40,284 bases of DNA from an uncultured Bacteroidales bacterium (GCA_900318465.1 ONKQ01000022.1:1-40284); one strand, 5' to 3'. Positions 8,578 through 16,898 are shown, counted from the first letter of the stretch. Numbers and translations: made by a program. The notes: generated by a model from the letters alone, not told the origin.

Positions 8578-9771
8578 ATGAAAATTACTGTAGCAGGTGT
8601 TGGATATGTCGGATTGTCATTGGCGGTATTGTTTGCGCAGCATCACGAGGTGACGGCGATAACCACAACCCCGAAAAAAGCAGACAAATTGAATGATTTC
8701 ATCAGCCCCATTCAAGATGATGAAATAGAGAGATTTTTTAGAGAAGTAAAAGAAGGAAAGCGTAAGCTCAACCTTCATACCACCGTGGATAAGGATGCCG
8801 CCTATCGCTCAGCTGAGCTGGTAGTGATTGCCACGCCCACGAATTACGATGATGAACACCATTTCTTCGACACATCGGCTGTAGAGGATGCCATTGAGAA
8901 CGTTTTGAGAGTTAATCCGAACGTGCTGATGGTCATCAAATCAACAATCCCTGTGGGATATACGGATTCCGTGCGCAAGAAATACGGGGTGGATAACATC
9001 ATATTCTCACCGGAGTTTTTGCGTGAGAGCAAGGCACTCTACGACAACCTGCATCCGAGCCGTATCGTGGTGGGTGCTTACGAAGACCAGCAAAAAGAGG
9101 CGGAAATGTTTGCGGAGCTGTTGAAAGAAGGTGCCGAGGACAAAGACATCAAGACCTTGATTGCCCATCCGACTGAAGCTGAAGCTGTCAAGTTGTTTGC
9201 CAACACTTATCTGGCAGTACGCGTAAGTTATTTCAACGAGCTGGATACCTACGCACAGGTCAAAGGATTGAATGTACAACAAATCATTGACGGAGTGTGT
9301 ATGGATCCGCGCATTGGCAGCCATTACAACAACCCCAGTTTTGGTTATGGTGGATATTGTCTGCCCAAGGATACCAAGCAACTCCTTGCAAACTATAAAG
9401 ACGTGCCTCAGACCATGATTGAAGCGGTGGTGAGGAGCAATGCCGTCCGTAAGGAATTCATTGCCGACACTATTCTCAAACGGAATCCCAAGACAGTTGG
9501 TGTCTATCGCTTGACCATGAAAAGCAACAGTGACAACTTCCGTGCCTCGGCTATTCAGGATGTCATCAAGCACTTGAGAGCCAATGGTGTGACGGTCATC
9601 ATCTATGAGCCAACGTTGGAGGATGGTAGTGAGTTTGTCGCCAATAAGGTGGTGAACGATCTTGCAAAATTCAAAGCCCAAAGTGATGTTATCATTGCTA
9701 ACCGTTATGATAGTTGCTTTGATGATGTGAAGGAGAAAGTATATACTAGGGATATTTTCAAACGCGACTAG
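8578..9771 (+). CDS. ugd: UDP-glucose 6-dehydrogenase, copy 2
   Basis: Second paralogue of the 6182 gene. I place the start at ATG 8578 rather than the in-frame TTG at 8572, because [14 protein letters not shown] then aligns with the N-terminus of copy 1. The 397-residue protein has the same motifs: [22 protein letters not shown], catalytic [10 protein letters not shown] with Cys261, and [15 protein letters not shown]. Both copies end in [10 protein letters not shown], so they share a recent ancestor, but copy 2 lacks the two insertions of copy 1. Keeping two copies around the epimerase may mean high demand for uronic acids or a shifted substrate for one of them, for example another UDP-hexose. 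Confidence 0.93.
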   Translation: MKITVAGVGYVGLSLAVLFAQHHEVTAITTTPKKADKLNDFISPIQDDEIERFFREVKEGKRKLNLHTTVDKDAAYRSAELVVIATPTNYDDEHHFFDTSAVEDAIENVLRVNPNVLMVIKSTIPVGYTDSVRKKYGVDNIIFSPEFLRESKALYDNLHPSRIVVGAYEDQQKEAEMFAELLKEGAEDKDIKTLIAHPTEAEAVKLFANTYLAVRVSYFNELDTYAQVKGLNVQQIIDGVCMDPRIGSHYNNPSFGYGGYCLPKDTKQLLANYKDVPQTMIEAVVRSNAVRKEFIADTILKRNPKTVGVYRLTMKSNSDNFRASAIQDVIKHLRANGVTVIIYEPTLEDGSEFVANKVVNDLAKFKAQSDVIIANRYDSCFDDVKEKVYTRDIFKRD

Positions 9772-9923
9772 ATTCCACTTGATAAAGAAACATGTTGTTT
9801 GATGAAACATTATAATATTTGTAACAAATCGGATGAAGAGAATGGATGCTCTCAAGACATGAAAAAAACGATAGTTTTCCTATCATAATGACAATGAAGA
9901 AAGATTAAAAAATAAAAATCATC

Positions 9924-9983
9924 ATGAAAATCGCTCTAATCAAAGAAACCAAGACCCCTGTGGACAACCGCGTGCCACTTTGA
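9924..9983 (+). pseudogene. 5' stub of an alanine dehydrogenase/CEO-synthase-like gene
   Basis: The 265-base gap after ugd copy 2 contains ATG plus 18 codons encoding MKIALIKETKTPVDNRVPL and then TGA (9981-9983). This is recognisably the N-terminus of the alanine dehydrogenase/PNT N-terminal fold, where members start M-K-[IL]-x-[FL]-[IV]-[KR]-E...R-V-x-L. The intact relative at 20271 starts MKLGFIKPTYPGEKRVALLP. No continuation appears in the following 50 bases in any frame I checked, so only the 5' end survives. The stub lies just upstream of the opine dehydrogenase gene, as if a neighbour had been deleted. The rest of the gap (9772-9923 and 9984-10036) holds nothing I recognise. Confidence 0.6.
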
Positions 9984-10036
9984 TTAGGTAAGATTAATCT
10001 CAAATCTCAATAGTTAATAATAAAAGTAGTTTTAAT

Positions 10037-11125
10037 ATGAAATTCACCATTATAGGGTGCGGCAATTCGGGCCTCATCCATGCCGCCAAATTATACGAAA
10101 AAGGACACAAAGTAGCTTTGTTGAAGACTTCCAATACCAATGGAAGATATTTCGACATTATCCAAGAAGAAAAATGCTTCAAAGTTAAGGATGACACCAT
10201 ACAGGGCAATGGTAGGGAATATATAGTGAAACCAGCTATGATTACTCGTGATGTTAAAGATGCCATCGAATTTGGAGATGTCGTTATGGTGACTACAACA
10301 ACGCTTCAGCATGAGTTTGTTGCCCAATTGATAGCTCCTCATGTCAGAGATGGCCAAACCATCATTCTTGTGCCTGGCTATATGGGCAGTTTGATTTTCA
10401 AGAAGTACATTCACAAAGACGTGACCTATAGTGAATGGGAAACCACAGCTTACAACGGTCGTATTGTTAACAACGAGTATGTAAGGATTTCTTTCTACAA
10501 TCCGAGAAACGCCATTTCTGTACTTCCGGTTGCTAAGACCCAAGAAGTCCTTGACATGCTTTCAAAATGCTTTGACAACACCAAATATACCCGTAAGCAT
10601 ATCCTTGAATCAGCTTTTCACAACCCCAATATGATTGTTCATCCGATAGGCATTCTTTTCTCTGCCTCTCGTATTGAGTACAGCAATGGAGAGTTTTGGA
10701 TGTACCGCGAAGCTTTCACACCTTCAGTGGTAAATGTTATAAAAGCCTTCGATGTACAGAAAAACAAGGTATTGCAGGCTTTCGATTGTGAGCCACTGGA
10801 TTATTTTGAAGCAGCCAAATGGCGCAACGAAGAAGATTTGAGCATTGATGCCATGGCGGTGTTTCGTTCGTTTGCCGATTCGAGTAATAAAGGCCCGTCG
10901 TTTATCAACCACCGTTACTTGCTTGAGGATGTGCCAATGGGCTTGGGATTGTATATTTCAGTTGCTAAACTTGTAGGAGTGGATACTTCAATCCAGGAAG
11001 GCATTGCTTCACTTGCCTCGGCATTATTAAATAAGGATTTGAAGTTTGAGGCAAGAACTATCCAGTATCTTCTTGGAAGAGACGAAGTTACGGTAGAGGA
11101 TGTAAAACGGGCTATTTCAGAGTAA
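10037..11125 (+). CDS. Opine (octopine/nopaline-type) dehydrogenase
   Basis: Opine dehydrogenases reductively couple the amino group of an amino acid with a 2-oxo acid using NAD(P)H, giving an N-(carboxyalkyl) amino acid. The 362-residue protein has an N-terminal Rossmann fold with GCGNSG at 7-12 and the C-terminal helical domain of the octopine/nopaline dehydrogenase family. That domain carries FHNPNMIVHPIG (194-205), where His195-Asn-Pro and His202 match the conserved active-site motif of the family. It sits between ugd copy 2 and the Wzx flippase gene (3-base gap to Wzx), so it is part of the polysaccharide operon rather than a catabolic unit. The amino-acid and keto-acid substrates cannot be read from sequence. 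Confidence 0.85.
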   Translation: MKFTIIGCGNSGLIHAAKLYEKGHKVALLKTSNTNGRYFDIIQEEKCFKVKDDTIQGNGREYIVKPAMITRDVKDAIEFGDVVMVTTTTLQHEFVAQLIAPHVRDGQTIILVPGYMGSLIFKKYIHKDVTYSEWETTAYNGRIVNNEYVRISFYNPRNAISVLPVAKTQEVLDMLSKCFDNTKYTRKHILESAFHNPNMIVHPIGILFSASRIEYSNGEFWMYREAFTPSVVNVIKAFDVQKNKVLQAFDCEPLDYFEAAKWRNEEDLSIDAMAVFRSFADSSNKGPSFINHRYLLEDVPMGLGLYISVAKLVGVDTSIQEGIASLASALLNKDLKFEARTIQYLLGRDEVTVEDVKRAISE

Positions 11126-11128
11126 AAG

Positions 11129-12598
11129 ATGGCTGATGATTTAAAACAAAAGGCAACTTCTGGTGTGGCGTGGACTTCGATTCAGAAGTTTGCAGGGATG
11201 GGCGTCTCATTTATTGCGGGTATTATCCTTGCGCGATTGCTCACACCAGAAGACTATGGGTGCATAGGAATGCTTTCTATTTTTATGGTGTTGGCAGGAG
11301 CATTTGTTGATGGCGGTTTCGGTTCAGCACTAATTCAGAAAAAAAGGCCAACACAAGAAGACTATTCAACAATATTCTTCTTTAATCTTGGCATGTCCCT
11401 GTTGATGTATGTCATACTTTTTGTTTGTGCACCCGCAATTGCCCGTTTTTATAAAATGCCTATCCTTTCTTCCGTGTTGCGGGTACAAGGGCTAGTGCTA
11501 ATTATTAATGCCTTCTCCTTGATACAAAGTAATCAGTTACGCAAGCAGTTTAAGTTTAAAAAAATAGCGATAGTTACCTTAATTTCTTCTGTCATTTCTA
11601 TTTCGATCACTATTTTTATGGCTTATAAAGGGTTTGGGGTATGGTCTTTGGTAACAATGAACCTTCTTACAGCCTTTATTCCAACAGTGGTTTATTGGGT
11701 TACAAACAAATGGTTTCCGTTATTGGTGTTTTCGAAAACGTCTTTTAAGGAATTATTTAGTTTTGGCTTTTACATGTTCCTTACCACCATCATCACTAGA
11801 CTATGCAATAATATCCAAGGTCTTCTTATAGGTCGTTTTTATAACCCTGCTACGATGGGCTATTATTCGAAAGCAAAAAGCACCGAGGAAATGGCTTCGA
11901 CTAGCCTTTCAAATGTCATTGACCAAGTCGCTTATCCTTTGTATGCCGAATATCAGGATGATAAAGTATTGTTAATCAATGTGATAAAAAAAATAACGCT
12001 ATCTATTGCTTATATAACGTTCCCCATGATATTGCTTCTTATTTTACTTGCAAGGCCGATTTTTGTGTTATTGTATTCAGAACGTTGGTTGGATAGCGTA
12101 CCCTATTTTCAAATTCTTTGTGTCGCTGGTATTGCTATTTGTTTGCAGGGGGTTAATTATCAGGCGATTGCTGCTATTGGCAAAAGCAAGGTTATGTTTA
12201 GTTGGACATTGATAAAACGAGCATTAGGACTGCTGCTGGTTGTTGGTGGTTTATTTGCTTTTGGTATTAAAGGATTGTTGGTTGGCATGGTGATGCAATC
12301 GTGGCTGATTTACTTAATCAATGCTTATCAGGTACATAAATACATAGGATATAAAGTCCTCACACAGTTAATTGACCTACTGCCTATCCTGCTTTTGGCA
12401 GTTGTTTCTTGGGCGATAGCATTTTGTTTAGGGTATATTGTCCACAATTGGCACATGTATGTTATAGCTGTTATACGCTTTTTTGTTTTCATAGGTGTGT
12501 ATATCGGTGGTTCTATGCTGCTTAAGTTGGAATGTTTCAAGTATGTTAAAGAAACGTTGCCATTGTTTTTTGCAAAATTCAGAAAAAAGTCGAGTTAG
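11129..12598 (+). CDS. Wzx/WzxC-type lipid-linked oligosaccharide flippase
   Basis: This 489-residue inner-membrane protein has about 12-14 hydrophobic segments and the N-terminal pattern of the WzxC/TuaB branch of polysaccharide flippases (SGVAWTSIQKFAGMG, ILARLLTPEDYG, GGFGSALIQ). It would move undecaprenyl-linked repeat units to the periplasmic side. Its start lies 3 bases after the opine dehydrogenase stop. The DNA here is clearly AT-rich: 21 G/C in 60 bases at 12001-12060, counted by hand, against 38 of 60 in lysS. With the Wzy-like gene at 22238 it defines a Wzx/Wzy-dependent pathway. Export genes (Wza, Wzc) are not in the window. Confidence 0.92.
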   Translation: MADDLKQKATSGVAWTSIQKFAGMGVSFIAGIILARLLTPEDYGCIGMLSIFMVLAGAFVDGGFGSALIQKKRPTQEDYSTIFFFNLGMSLLMYVILFVCAPAIARFYKMPILSSVLRVQGLVLIINAFSLIQSNQLRKQFKFKKIAIVTLISSVISISITIFMAYKGFGVWSLVTMNLLTAFIPTVVYWVTNKWFPLLVFSKTSFKELFSFGFYMFLTTIITRLCNNIQGLLIGRFYNPATMGYYSKAKSTEEMASTSLSNVIDQVAYPLYAEYQDDKVLLINVIKKITLSIAYITFPMILLLILLARPIFVLLYSERWLDSVPYFQILCVAGIAICLQGVNYQAIAAIGKSKVMFSWTLIKRALGLLLVVGGLFAFGIKGLLVGMVMQSWLIYLINAYQVHKYIGYKVLTQLIDLLPILLLAVVSWAIAFCLGYIVHNWHMYVIAVIRFFVFIGVYIGGSMLLKLECFKYVKETLPLFFAKFRKKSS

Positions 12599-12634
12599 TA
12601 TTTTTGTGATACATTTATATAATTTATTGTTTTT

Positions 12635-13765
12635 ATGAATAACAGGATTATCTCTTATGAACATGTTGGGGAAGAATGGATCTCCGAGAAAATGACCAAA
12701 TTGCGAGAAAAATTATGGTACAAAGAAGATGTCAATACTATTAAGAAGAAACTCCAACAATGTGATGTTACCCCGTTGTCTCAGGAGCAAAAAAAAGAGA
12801 TTAATGCCTTTTGGAAAAAACTAATTGGTAAAGATGTGCCATTTTATTGGCACGAATACTTTTATTCCCGAAATGGAGTGTTTTCACCACGGTATGTGCC
12901 GACTTGCGTGTATCATTCTCAATTGATATATCGATTGAATTTGCGACCGCTTACCATGGCATATACCGACAAGTGTTCTTATGACAATTATCTTCCTGAT
13001 GTACACAGACCAGAAACTATAATTAGGAACATCAATGGCTACTTTTTTGATGAAAGAAAACCTATAACCAAAACAGAGGCGCTCGAAAGATGCAAAAATT
13101 TGGATGATGTGGTCATTAAACCTTCGATGATAGGAATGTGGGGTACTGGAGTGCGAATCATTTCATCAGACAATGGTCGTGTTAGTGAGACTGAGACAGT
13201 TGAAGATTTGTTTAACACATTCAAGGAAAACTATATCATTCAAAAGAAAGTTGTTCAACACCCGGAAATGTCACGTCTTAATCCCACATCGCTTAATACG
13301 TTAAGAGTGCTGTCATTTCATCATGGAGATGAGGTTTTCGTGCTTTATGCGGTGGTGCGAATTGGAAGAAAGGACAGAATGGTTGACAACGAAACCGCAG
13401 GAGGAATCAATGCTGACATTTGTCTTGAGGATGGTCGTATCCAAGATTGTGCATATGGTACACCAGCTGAAAAGCGCATTCAAACCACGGATGTCGGAAC
13501 GGCGTTGAAGGGTTTTGAAATACCTGCTTTTGCGGAAGTGCTGTCAACGGTAAAACAATTACATAAACGATTGCCGTATTTTAATTTGATAGGTTGGGAT
13601 TTCGGAGTTGATAGTACAGGAAAGCCTGTGTTAATTGAGTTTAATCGTTGTCCTGATTTGAGCCAAACAGCCCATGGACCGGCATTCGGTGATATGACGG
13701 AAGAGATTGTCAAGTTTGCGTTAAGTCAAAAAGACACTTTCAATATCAGACTCTGGAATGGCTGA
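12635..13765 (+). CDS. Sugar-transfer-associated ATP-grasp protein, copy 1
   Basis: The 376-residue sequence fits the ATP-grasp family found in polysaccharide loci (ATPgrasp_ST type). Visible elements: a nucleotide-binding lysine in VVIKPS (Lys162), NTLRVL near 220, RIGRK...VDNETAGGIN (about 243-258), and the metal-binding end GWDFGVD (320-326) plus VLIEFN with Glu335 and Asn337. ATP-grasp enzymes activate a carboxylate as acyl phosphate and join it to an amine or similar nucleophile. The family is generally thought to modify sugars, but its reaction is not established to my knowledge. It is followed 43 bases later by a CapA-type gene; the same pair recurs at 16899/17969. A role in attaching an amino acid or opine is inference. 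Confidence 0.85.
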   Translation: MNNRIISYEHVGEEWISEKMTKLREKLWYKEDVNTIKKKLQQCDVTPLSQEQKKEINAFWKKLIGKDVPFYWHEYFYSRNGVFSPRYVPTCVYHSQLIYRLNLRPLTMAYTDKCSYDNYLPDVHRPETIIRNINGYFFDERKPITKTEALERCKNLDDVVIKPSMIGMWGTGVRIISSDNGRVSETETVEDLFNTFKENYIIQKKVVQHPEMSRLNPTSLNTLRVLSFHHGDEVFVLYAVVRIGRKDRMVDNETAGGINADICLEDGRIQDCAYGTPAEKRIQTTDVGTALKGFEIPAFAEVLSTVKQLHKRLPYFNLIGWDFGVDSTGKPVLIEFNRCPDLSQTAHGPAFGDMTEEIVKFALSQKDTFNIRLWNG

Positions 13766-13808
13766 TTCTTTTTGTGAACAAGGCAATGTTTTGTAATAAA
13801 ATTGTGTT

Positions 13809-14957
13809 ATGAGTATTCGTTTGTTTTTTGCTGGTGACTTTTGTTCCAAGCCTACAACTTCATTTATCACGGTTTCCGATGAATTAAAGGTGTTGATTCA
13901 ATCTTGTGATTTGAGGGTGGTGAATTTTGAAGTACCCTTGAAACCAGACATTGACCTTCCACCACAACGCTATGAGCGTTTTTGGCAACATGACGATGTT
14001 CCCGATTTTTTGAGAGGACTTGGATTCAACCTCTTTCCAATGGCCAACAATCATGCGTTTGACTGGGGTGACGATGGGTTTAAGAAGACAAAAGCAGCGT
14101 TGGGAGACCAATCTTTTGGCGTTGGCTCGTATGACGATGCGTATAAAGTGAAGGTTTGTGAAATCAACGGTCTTAAAATCGGTTTCCTTGCCCTTACTTA
14201 TGCGGCATATACTGGTGTTTTTGATGATGTGCTTCGTCACGAAGGTTTAGGTTGTGCCTATATCAACGACCTTCGAGTCAACCATGATATTATGGAAGCA
14301 AAGAAAACTGTCGATTACTTGTTTGTTTTGCCTCACGATGGCATTGAATACATCGATGTGCCACTGCCTGAAACAATCGCTAGATATAGGGATTTCATTG
14401 ATTATGGAGCCGATGGTGTCATAGCTAGTCACCCACATTGTCCGCAAGGATGGGAGGAATACAAGGGTAAGCCGATTTTTTACAGTCTTGGAAACTTTTT
14501 TTTCAATAGCAAAGAAAACACATTATATCGTGCCTATAACAGACCACATTGGTACGAAGGAATTTGTGTTGAGTTGCAATTATCAGAAAACCAAATTAGT
14601 TATAGGGTTTTCAATACAAGGAATATTGATAATGTTTCACTTGTGATAGATTCTGGAAAAGATCGTGAAGAACATAATCTCAAGATTTGTTCTTATTTGA
14701 AAGACAAAGATTCATACATGACTTATCTCAACGAACAATGTAAAAATCTATCTGATTCTCAAGAAATGCCGATAATTGATAAAACTATGCATCCTGATTC
14801 GTTGAAATCGTACACCAAACAAGCGTTGAAGAATTGGATAAAGATACTGCGGAAACAAAAGGTTTCCAGCGACTTTCCAATAAAGACTTTATTGCGGAAT
14901 GATACAAGAAGAAATGTTTTGATGCGGAATTTAAAAAACGAAGAAACAAATAAATAA
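13809..14957 (+). CDS. CapA-type metallophosphatase-like protein, copy 1
   Basis: The first 260 or so residues match the CapA/PgsA family, a calcineurin-like metallophosphoesterase fold first known from poly-gamma-glutamate capsule loci. Likely metal ligands are in order: AGDF (Asp10), NFE (Glu41), NNHAFD (Asn81, His82, Asp85), PHDGIE (His176) and SHPH (207-210), then YSLGNFFF. All are intact, so the enzyme is probably active. No signal peptide is visible, so a cytoplasmic location is likely. The last 110 residues are a variable helical tail. It pairs with the ATP-grasp gene upstream. No CapB or CapC ligase is nearby, so classical polyglutamate synthesis is unlikely; a phosphatase role in the ATP-grasp reaction is a guess. 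Confidence 0.85.
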   Translation: MSIRLFFAGDFCSKPTTSFITVSDELKVLIQSCDLRVVNFEVPLKPDIDLPPQRYERFWQHDDVPDFLRGLGFNLFPMANNHAFDWGDDGFKKTKAALGDQSFGVGSYDDAYKVKVCEINGLKIGFLALTYAAYTGVFDDVLRHEGLGCAYINDLRVNHDIMEAKKTVDYLFVLPHDGIEYIDVPLPETIARYRDFIDYGADGVIASHPHCPQGWEEYKGKPIFYSLGNFFFNSKENTLYRAYNRPHWYEGICVELQLSENQISYRVFNTRNIDNVSLVIDSGKDREEHNLKICSYLKDKDSYMTYLNEQCKNLSDSQEMPIIDKTMHPDSLKSYTKQALKNWIKILRKQKVSSDFPIKTLLRNDTRRNVLMRNLKNEETNK

Positions 14958-14967
14958 ATTCTACAAG

Positions 14968-15044
14968 ATGCACATACTTTGCTGTCACAAATTTGGAGAA
15001 GATGTGTTGAGCATAATCTAAATAATGGCGTAAAGGAAAAAAGA
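14968..15044 (+). pseudogene. 5' stub resembling the start of ATP-grasp copy 2
   Basis: In the gap after CapA copy 1, bases 14997-15041 read RRCVEHNLNNGVKEK in one frame, against RRKRVEQNLINGVRKN at the start of the intact gene at 16899. By hand count, 23 of 27 bases match between 15006-15032 and the corresponding bases there. A weaker match reaches back to an ATG at 14968 (MHIL against MQIL), but in a different frame, so the stub is frameshifted. Similarity stops near 15044. The stub marks the left edge of an intruding block (about 15046-16898) that separates CapA copy 1 from ATP-grasp copy 2. The rest of the gap to 15162 shows nothing I recognise. Confidence 0.5.
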
Positions 15045-15162
15045 CATGAGGAGGAATATGCAGTTGAGGTTTTTGCCTGTGTGATGCAATTTTGTAATTA
15101 AATAATGTACTTTTTTGTGAGGATAAGCGTTATTAGTAGAAAAACTTAAAACGATTACACTG

Positions 15163-15546
15163 ATGACAATAGAATTGTTTACATTGTGTGACGGGGCTTA
15201 CAATTATAATGATAAACTTACCATCGTTGGGTCATGGACTTCCATAAGCGTCAACGAGATTCCTGCAAAAATACCCGTTGGCGTTGCCATGAGAATTAGA
15301 ATTGAAGCAAAAGAAAAGGGTAAAAAGGAGATGAAAATACACTTCTTGAATCCTGATGGCACTAAGGTTCCAACGGATATTGCTGTATCATTGGATATTA
15401 AACAAGCTAAAGAGATCACTTATATTAATCTTGCGGCTATGGTACAAGGTTTCCCTGTAACCCAAGTGGGGCAATATGTTGTCAAAGTGATAATTGATAA
15501 TGATGTAATAGAAGAGTATCCGTTTGTTGTTGAAATGAAAAAATAA
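15163..15546 (+). CDS. Small beta-rich protein of unknown function (127 aa)
   Basis: First gene of a tight three-gene cassette. The sequence alternates short strands (LTIVGSWTSISV, VAMRIRIEAKEK, KEMKIHFLNPDGT, QYVVKVIIDNDVIEEYPF) and looks like a single beta-sandwich. It resembles small 'hypothetical' bacterial proteins beginning MTIELFTLCDGAYNYN, possibly the DUF6941 type, but I name that only tentatively. No signal peptide or membrane segment. The stop overlaps the next start (TAATG at 15544-15548), so the two are coupled. No link to sugar chemistry is visible; it appears to be cargo inserted into the polysaccharide operon. Confidence 0.8.
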   Translation: MTIELFTLCDGAYNYNDKLTIVGSWTSISVNEIPAKIPVGVAMRIRIEAKEKGKKEMKIHFLNPDGTKVPTDIAVSLDIKQAKEITYINLAAMVQGFPVTQVGQYVVKVIIDNDVIEEYPFVVEMKK

Positions 15547-15965
15547 TGAGTACAAGTATAGAATATAGAATTTCCGACAATAAAGGAGTTCGGCACGTCA
15601 GTAACGAGGAGGGAATTGTCGTTAGATTATCGGCAATGCGTTCTGAAGCTGGGAAAAAAGCAAAGGAACTTGACATGTCGGATTCATCGACTTTCAGCAC
15701 ATTTAAAAGCAATTATGAAAGTTGGAACGCTACTAATCTTTTGTTATCCTCAAGCAATATTGACAATGTCTATTTTCAGGAAATTGTCAAAATGGGATTA
15801 GCAGCTGTGCCATATATTTATGAAGAACTAAAAAAGGGGCCGACGGATCTTGTTTATGCGCTGGATGAAATATTTGGTAATCCAATCAAGTATGATGGCT
15901 TTGTTTCTTTAAAGCAATCTTGTGATTTATGGCTCTCAATTCTCCAGAAAACAGGCAAATTCTAA
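15546..15965 (+). CDS. Small helical protein of unknown function (139 aa)
   Basis: The start codon overlaps the stop of the previous gene by one base, suggesting translational coupling. The product is soluble and mostly helical by inspection, with a section MGLAAVPYIYEELKKGPTDL that looks like one HEAT-type helical repeat and an ALDEIFGNP helix. No catalytic motif or export signal is visible. It overlaps the next ORF by 37 bases in another frame. With its neighbours it forms a compact cassette of three genes whose function I cannot assign. Confidence 0.78.
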   Translation: MSTSIEYRISDNKGVRHVSNEEGIVVRLSAMRSEAGKKAKELDMSDSSTFSTFKSNYESWNATNLLLSSSNIDNVYFQEIVKMGLAAVPYIYEELKKGPTDLVYALDEIFGNPIKYDGFVSLKQSCDLWLSILQKTGKF

Positions 15966-16528
15966 TTAGTATTTTTCCAAATCTTGGTCACGACGGTTCT
16001 TTCGTTATAAAAAGCGAAAAGACAACTGCCTATAATTGCATAGCATGGGCGATGGGCTTTGATGACAGGTGGGTTGACCATTTGCCTGATAATGATATAG
16101 CGAAAAAGAAATGGTGGCCAGACGGAGTGGCAAGAGACTATAACCCTGAAACTTTGGTTGTTGCTTTTGAAAAACTTGGTTTCGAAAAGTGCGATGATGA
16201 CCAAGAAGAGGTTGGTTATGACAAGGTGGCACTGTATAAGGTTTCACCTTTAGTCAACCCGATTACATTTCAAGTTATTGCAAATGAGGGATGGTCCCAT
16301 GCAGCACGAGTACTTTCCGCAAATTTATATTATAGCAAGATTGGTTCGTTATTTGATGTTTATCATCGAAGCGGTGATATCTTCAAGGGTTCTATTTATG
16401 GCGAGGTTTTTCAGTTCATGAAGCGAAAAGTAGAAGATAGTATCATCACGGAACGCATTAAGTCCGAACGGTCAACAATAACCGTTCCTGATAATATCCT
16501 TGATATTATTACAACAAAAATGATTTAG
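15929..16528 (+). CDS. Protein with AYNCIAWA/SHAAR motifs, possibly cysteine-hydrolase-like (199 aa)
   Basis: Third gene of the cassette; the start at 15929 lies inside the preceding gene (37-base overlap) and is favoured because the conserved-looking part (SIFPNLGHDGSF) begins soon after. Motifs: AYNCIAWAMG with Cys37, a KWWPDG segment, KVALYK, and GWSHAARVL with His124. This combination recalls a group of uncharacterised bacterial proteins (possibly DUF7689). A Cys/His pairing like a papain-fold hydrolase is conceivable, but only inferred from motif spacing. There is no signal peptide, so it probably acts in the cytoplasm. The C-terminal 45 residues are charged and less conserved-looking. 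Confidence 0.78.
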   Translation: MALNSPENRQILISIFPNLGHDGSFVIKSEKTTAYNCIAWAMGFDDRWVDHLPDNDIAKKKWWPDGVARDYNPETLVVAFEKLGFEKCDDDQEEVGYDKVALYKVSPLVNPITFQVIANEGWSHAARVLSANLYYSKIGSLFDVYHRSGDIFKGSIYGEVFQFMKRKVEDSIITERIKSERSTITVPDNILDIITTKMI

Positions 16529-16898
16529 AAAAAGAATATAATCACCACACACAGCCCATATCTTTTGACCCAATTTATTCTTAAGGCACGAATGCCCAAT
16601 AGGGAAACAATGGAGCTGATTCTATATGAAAGCATTAACTTATTATTCAGTTCATTTCATGACCAAAGAAGGGGCTGTGAAGGGTATGATGGGTTCCGAG
16701 ACCAAACTGATTAAAGGTGAATATCTCGATTCGGCTTCAGAAGATTCGGAAGACTTGTCATTATTGAATGACTATCAGCTGAGTTGAAAGCTTGGTCTTC
16801 GGAAAAAAGATGTTATTTGAGCAAACTACAACGTGTTGTGTCAAATGCCATTCAAGCATTGCTTTTTACACTTGTTACAATTACTTATATTAACAAAA
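16529..16898. other. 370-base gap between the small-gene cassette and ATP-grasp copy 2
   Basis: Apart from the 53-codon ORF at 16626-16787, described separately, I see no gene, tRNA or clear promoter here. No terminal inverted repeats or target-site duplications typical of an insertion sequence were found by eye. The sequence is AT-rich. It is probably the right flank of the block that separated ATP-grasp copy 2 from CapA copy 1. Confidence 0.5.
16626..16787 (+). CDS. Possible small protein or gene fragment (53 aa)
   Basis: An ATG-started frame encodes 53 residues beginning MKALTYYSVHFMTKEGAVKG and ending in an acidic serine/aspartate-rich section (DSASEDSEDLSLLNDYQ). I do not recognise it. 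It may be a genuine small protein belonging to the preceding cassette or the remains of a longer gene. No conserved motif supports either reading, and an in-frame stop lies directly upstream. Confidence 0.3.
   Translation: MKALTYYSVHFMTKEGAVKGMMGSETKLIKGEYLDSASEDSEDLSLLNDYQLS

Noticed and set aside
9007-9855. 282-codon frame on the minus strand
   Set aside because: Antisense shadow of UDP-glucose dehydrogenase copy 2, which has intact catalytic motifs.
15080-15125. Internal promoter ahead of the small-gene cassette
   Set aside because: TTTTG followed by TACTTTTTTG is suggestive but has four instead of two bases between TA and TTTG; too weak to list.
16833-16898. Upstream in-frame extension of ATP-grasp copy 2 (22 residues, hydrophobic)
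   Set aside because: A possible signal anchor was considered, but paralogues lack it and the stub at 14968 aligns with the start at 16899.
15046-16898. Insertion sequence or transposon
   Set aside because: No transposase, terminal inverted repeats or clear target duplication could be found by eye; it is treated as a gene cassette with an uncertain mechanism.
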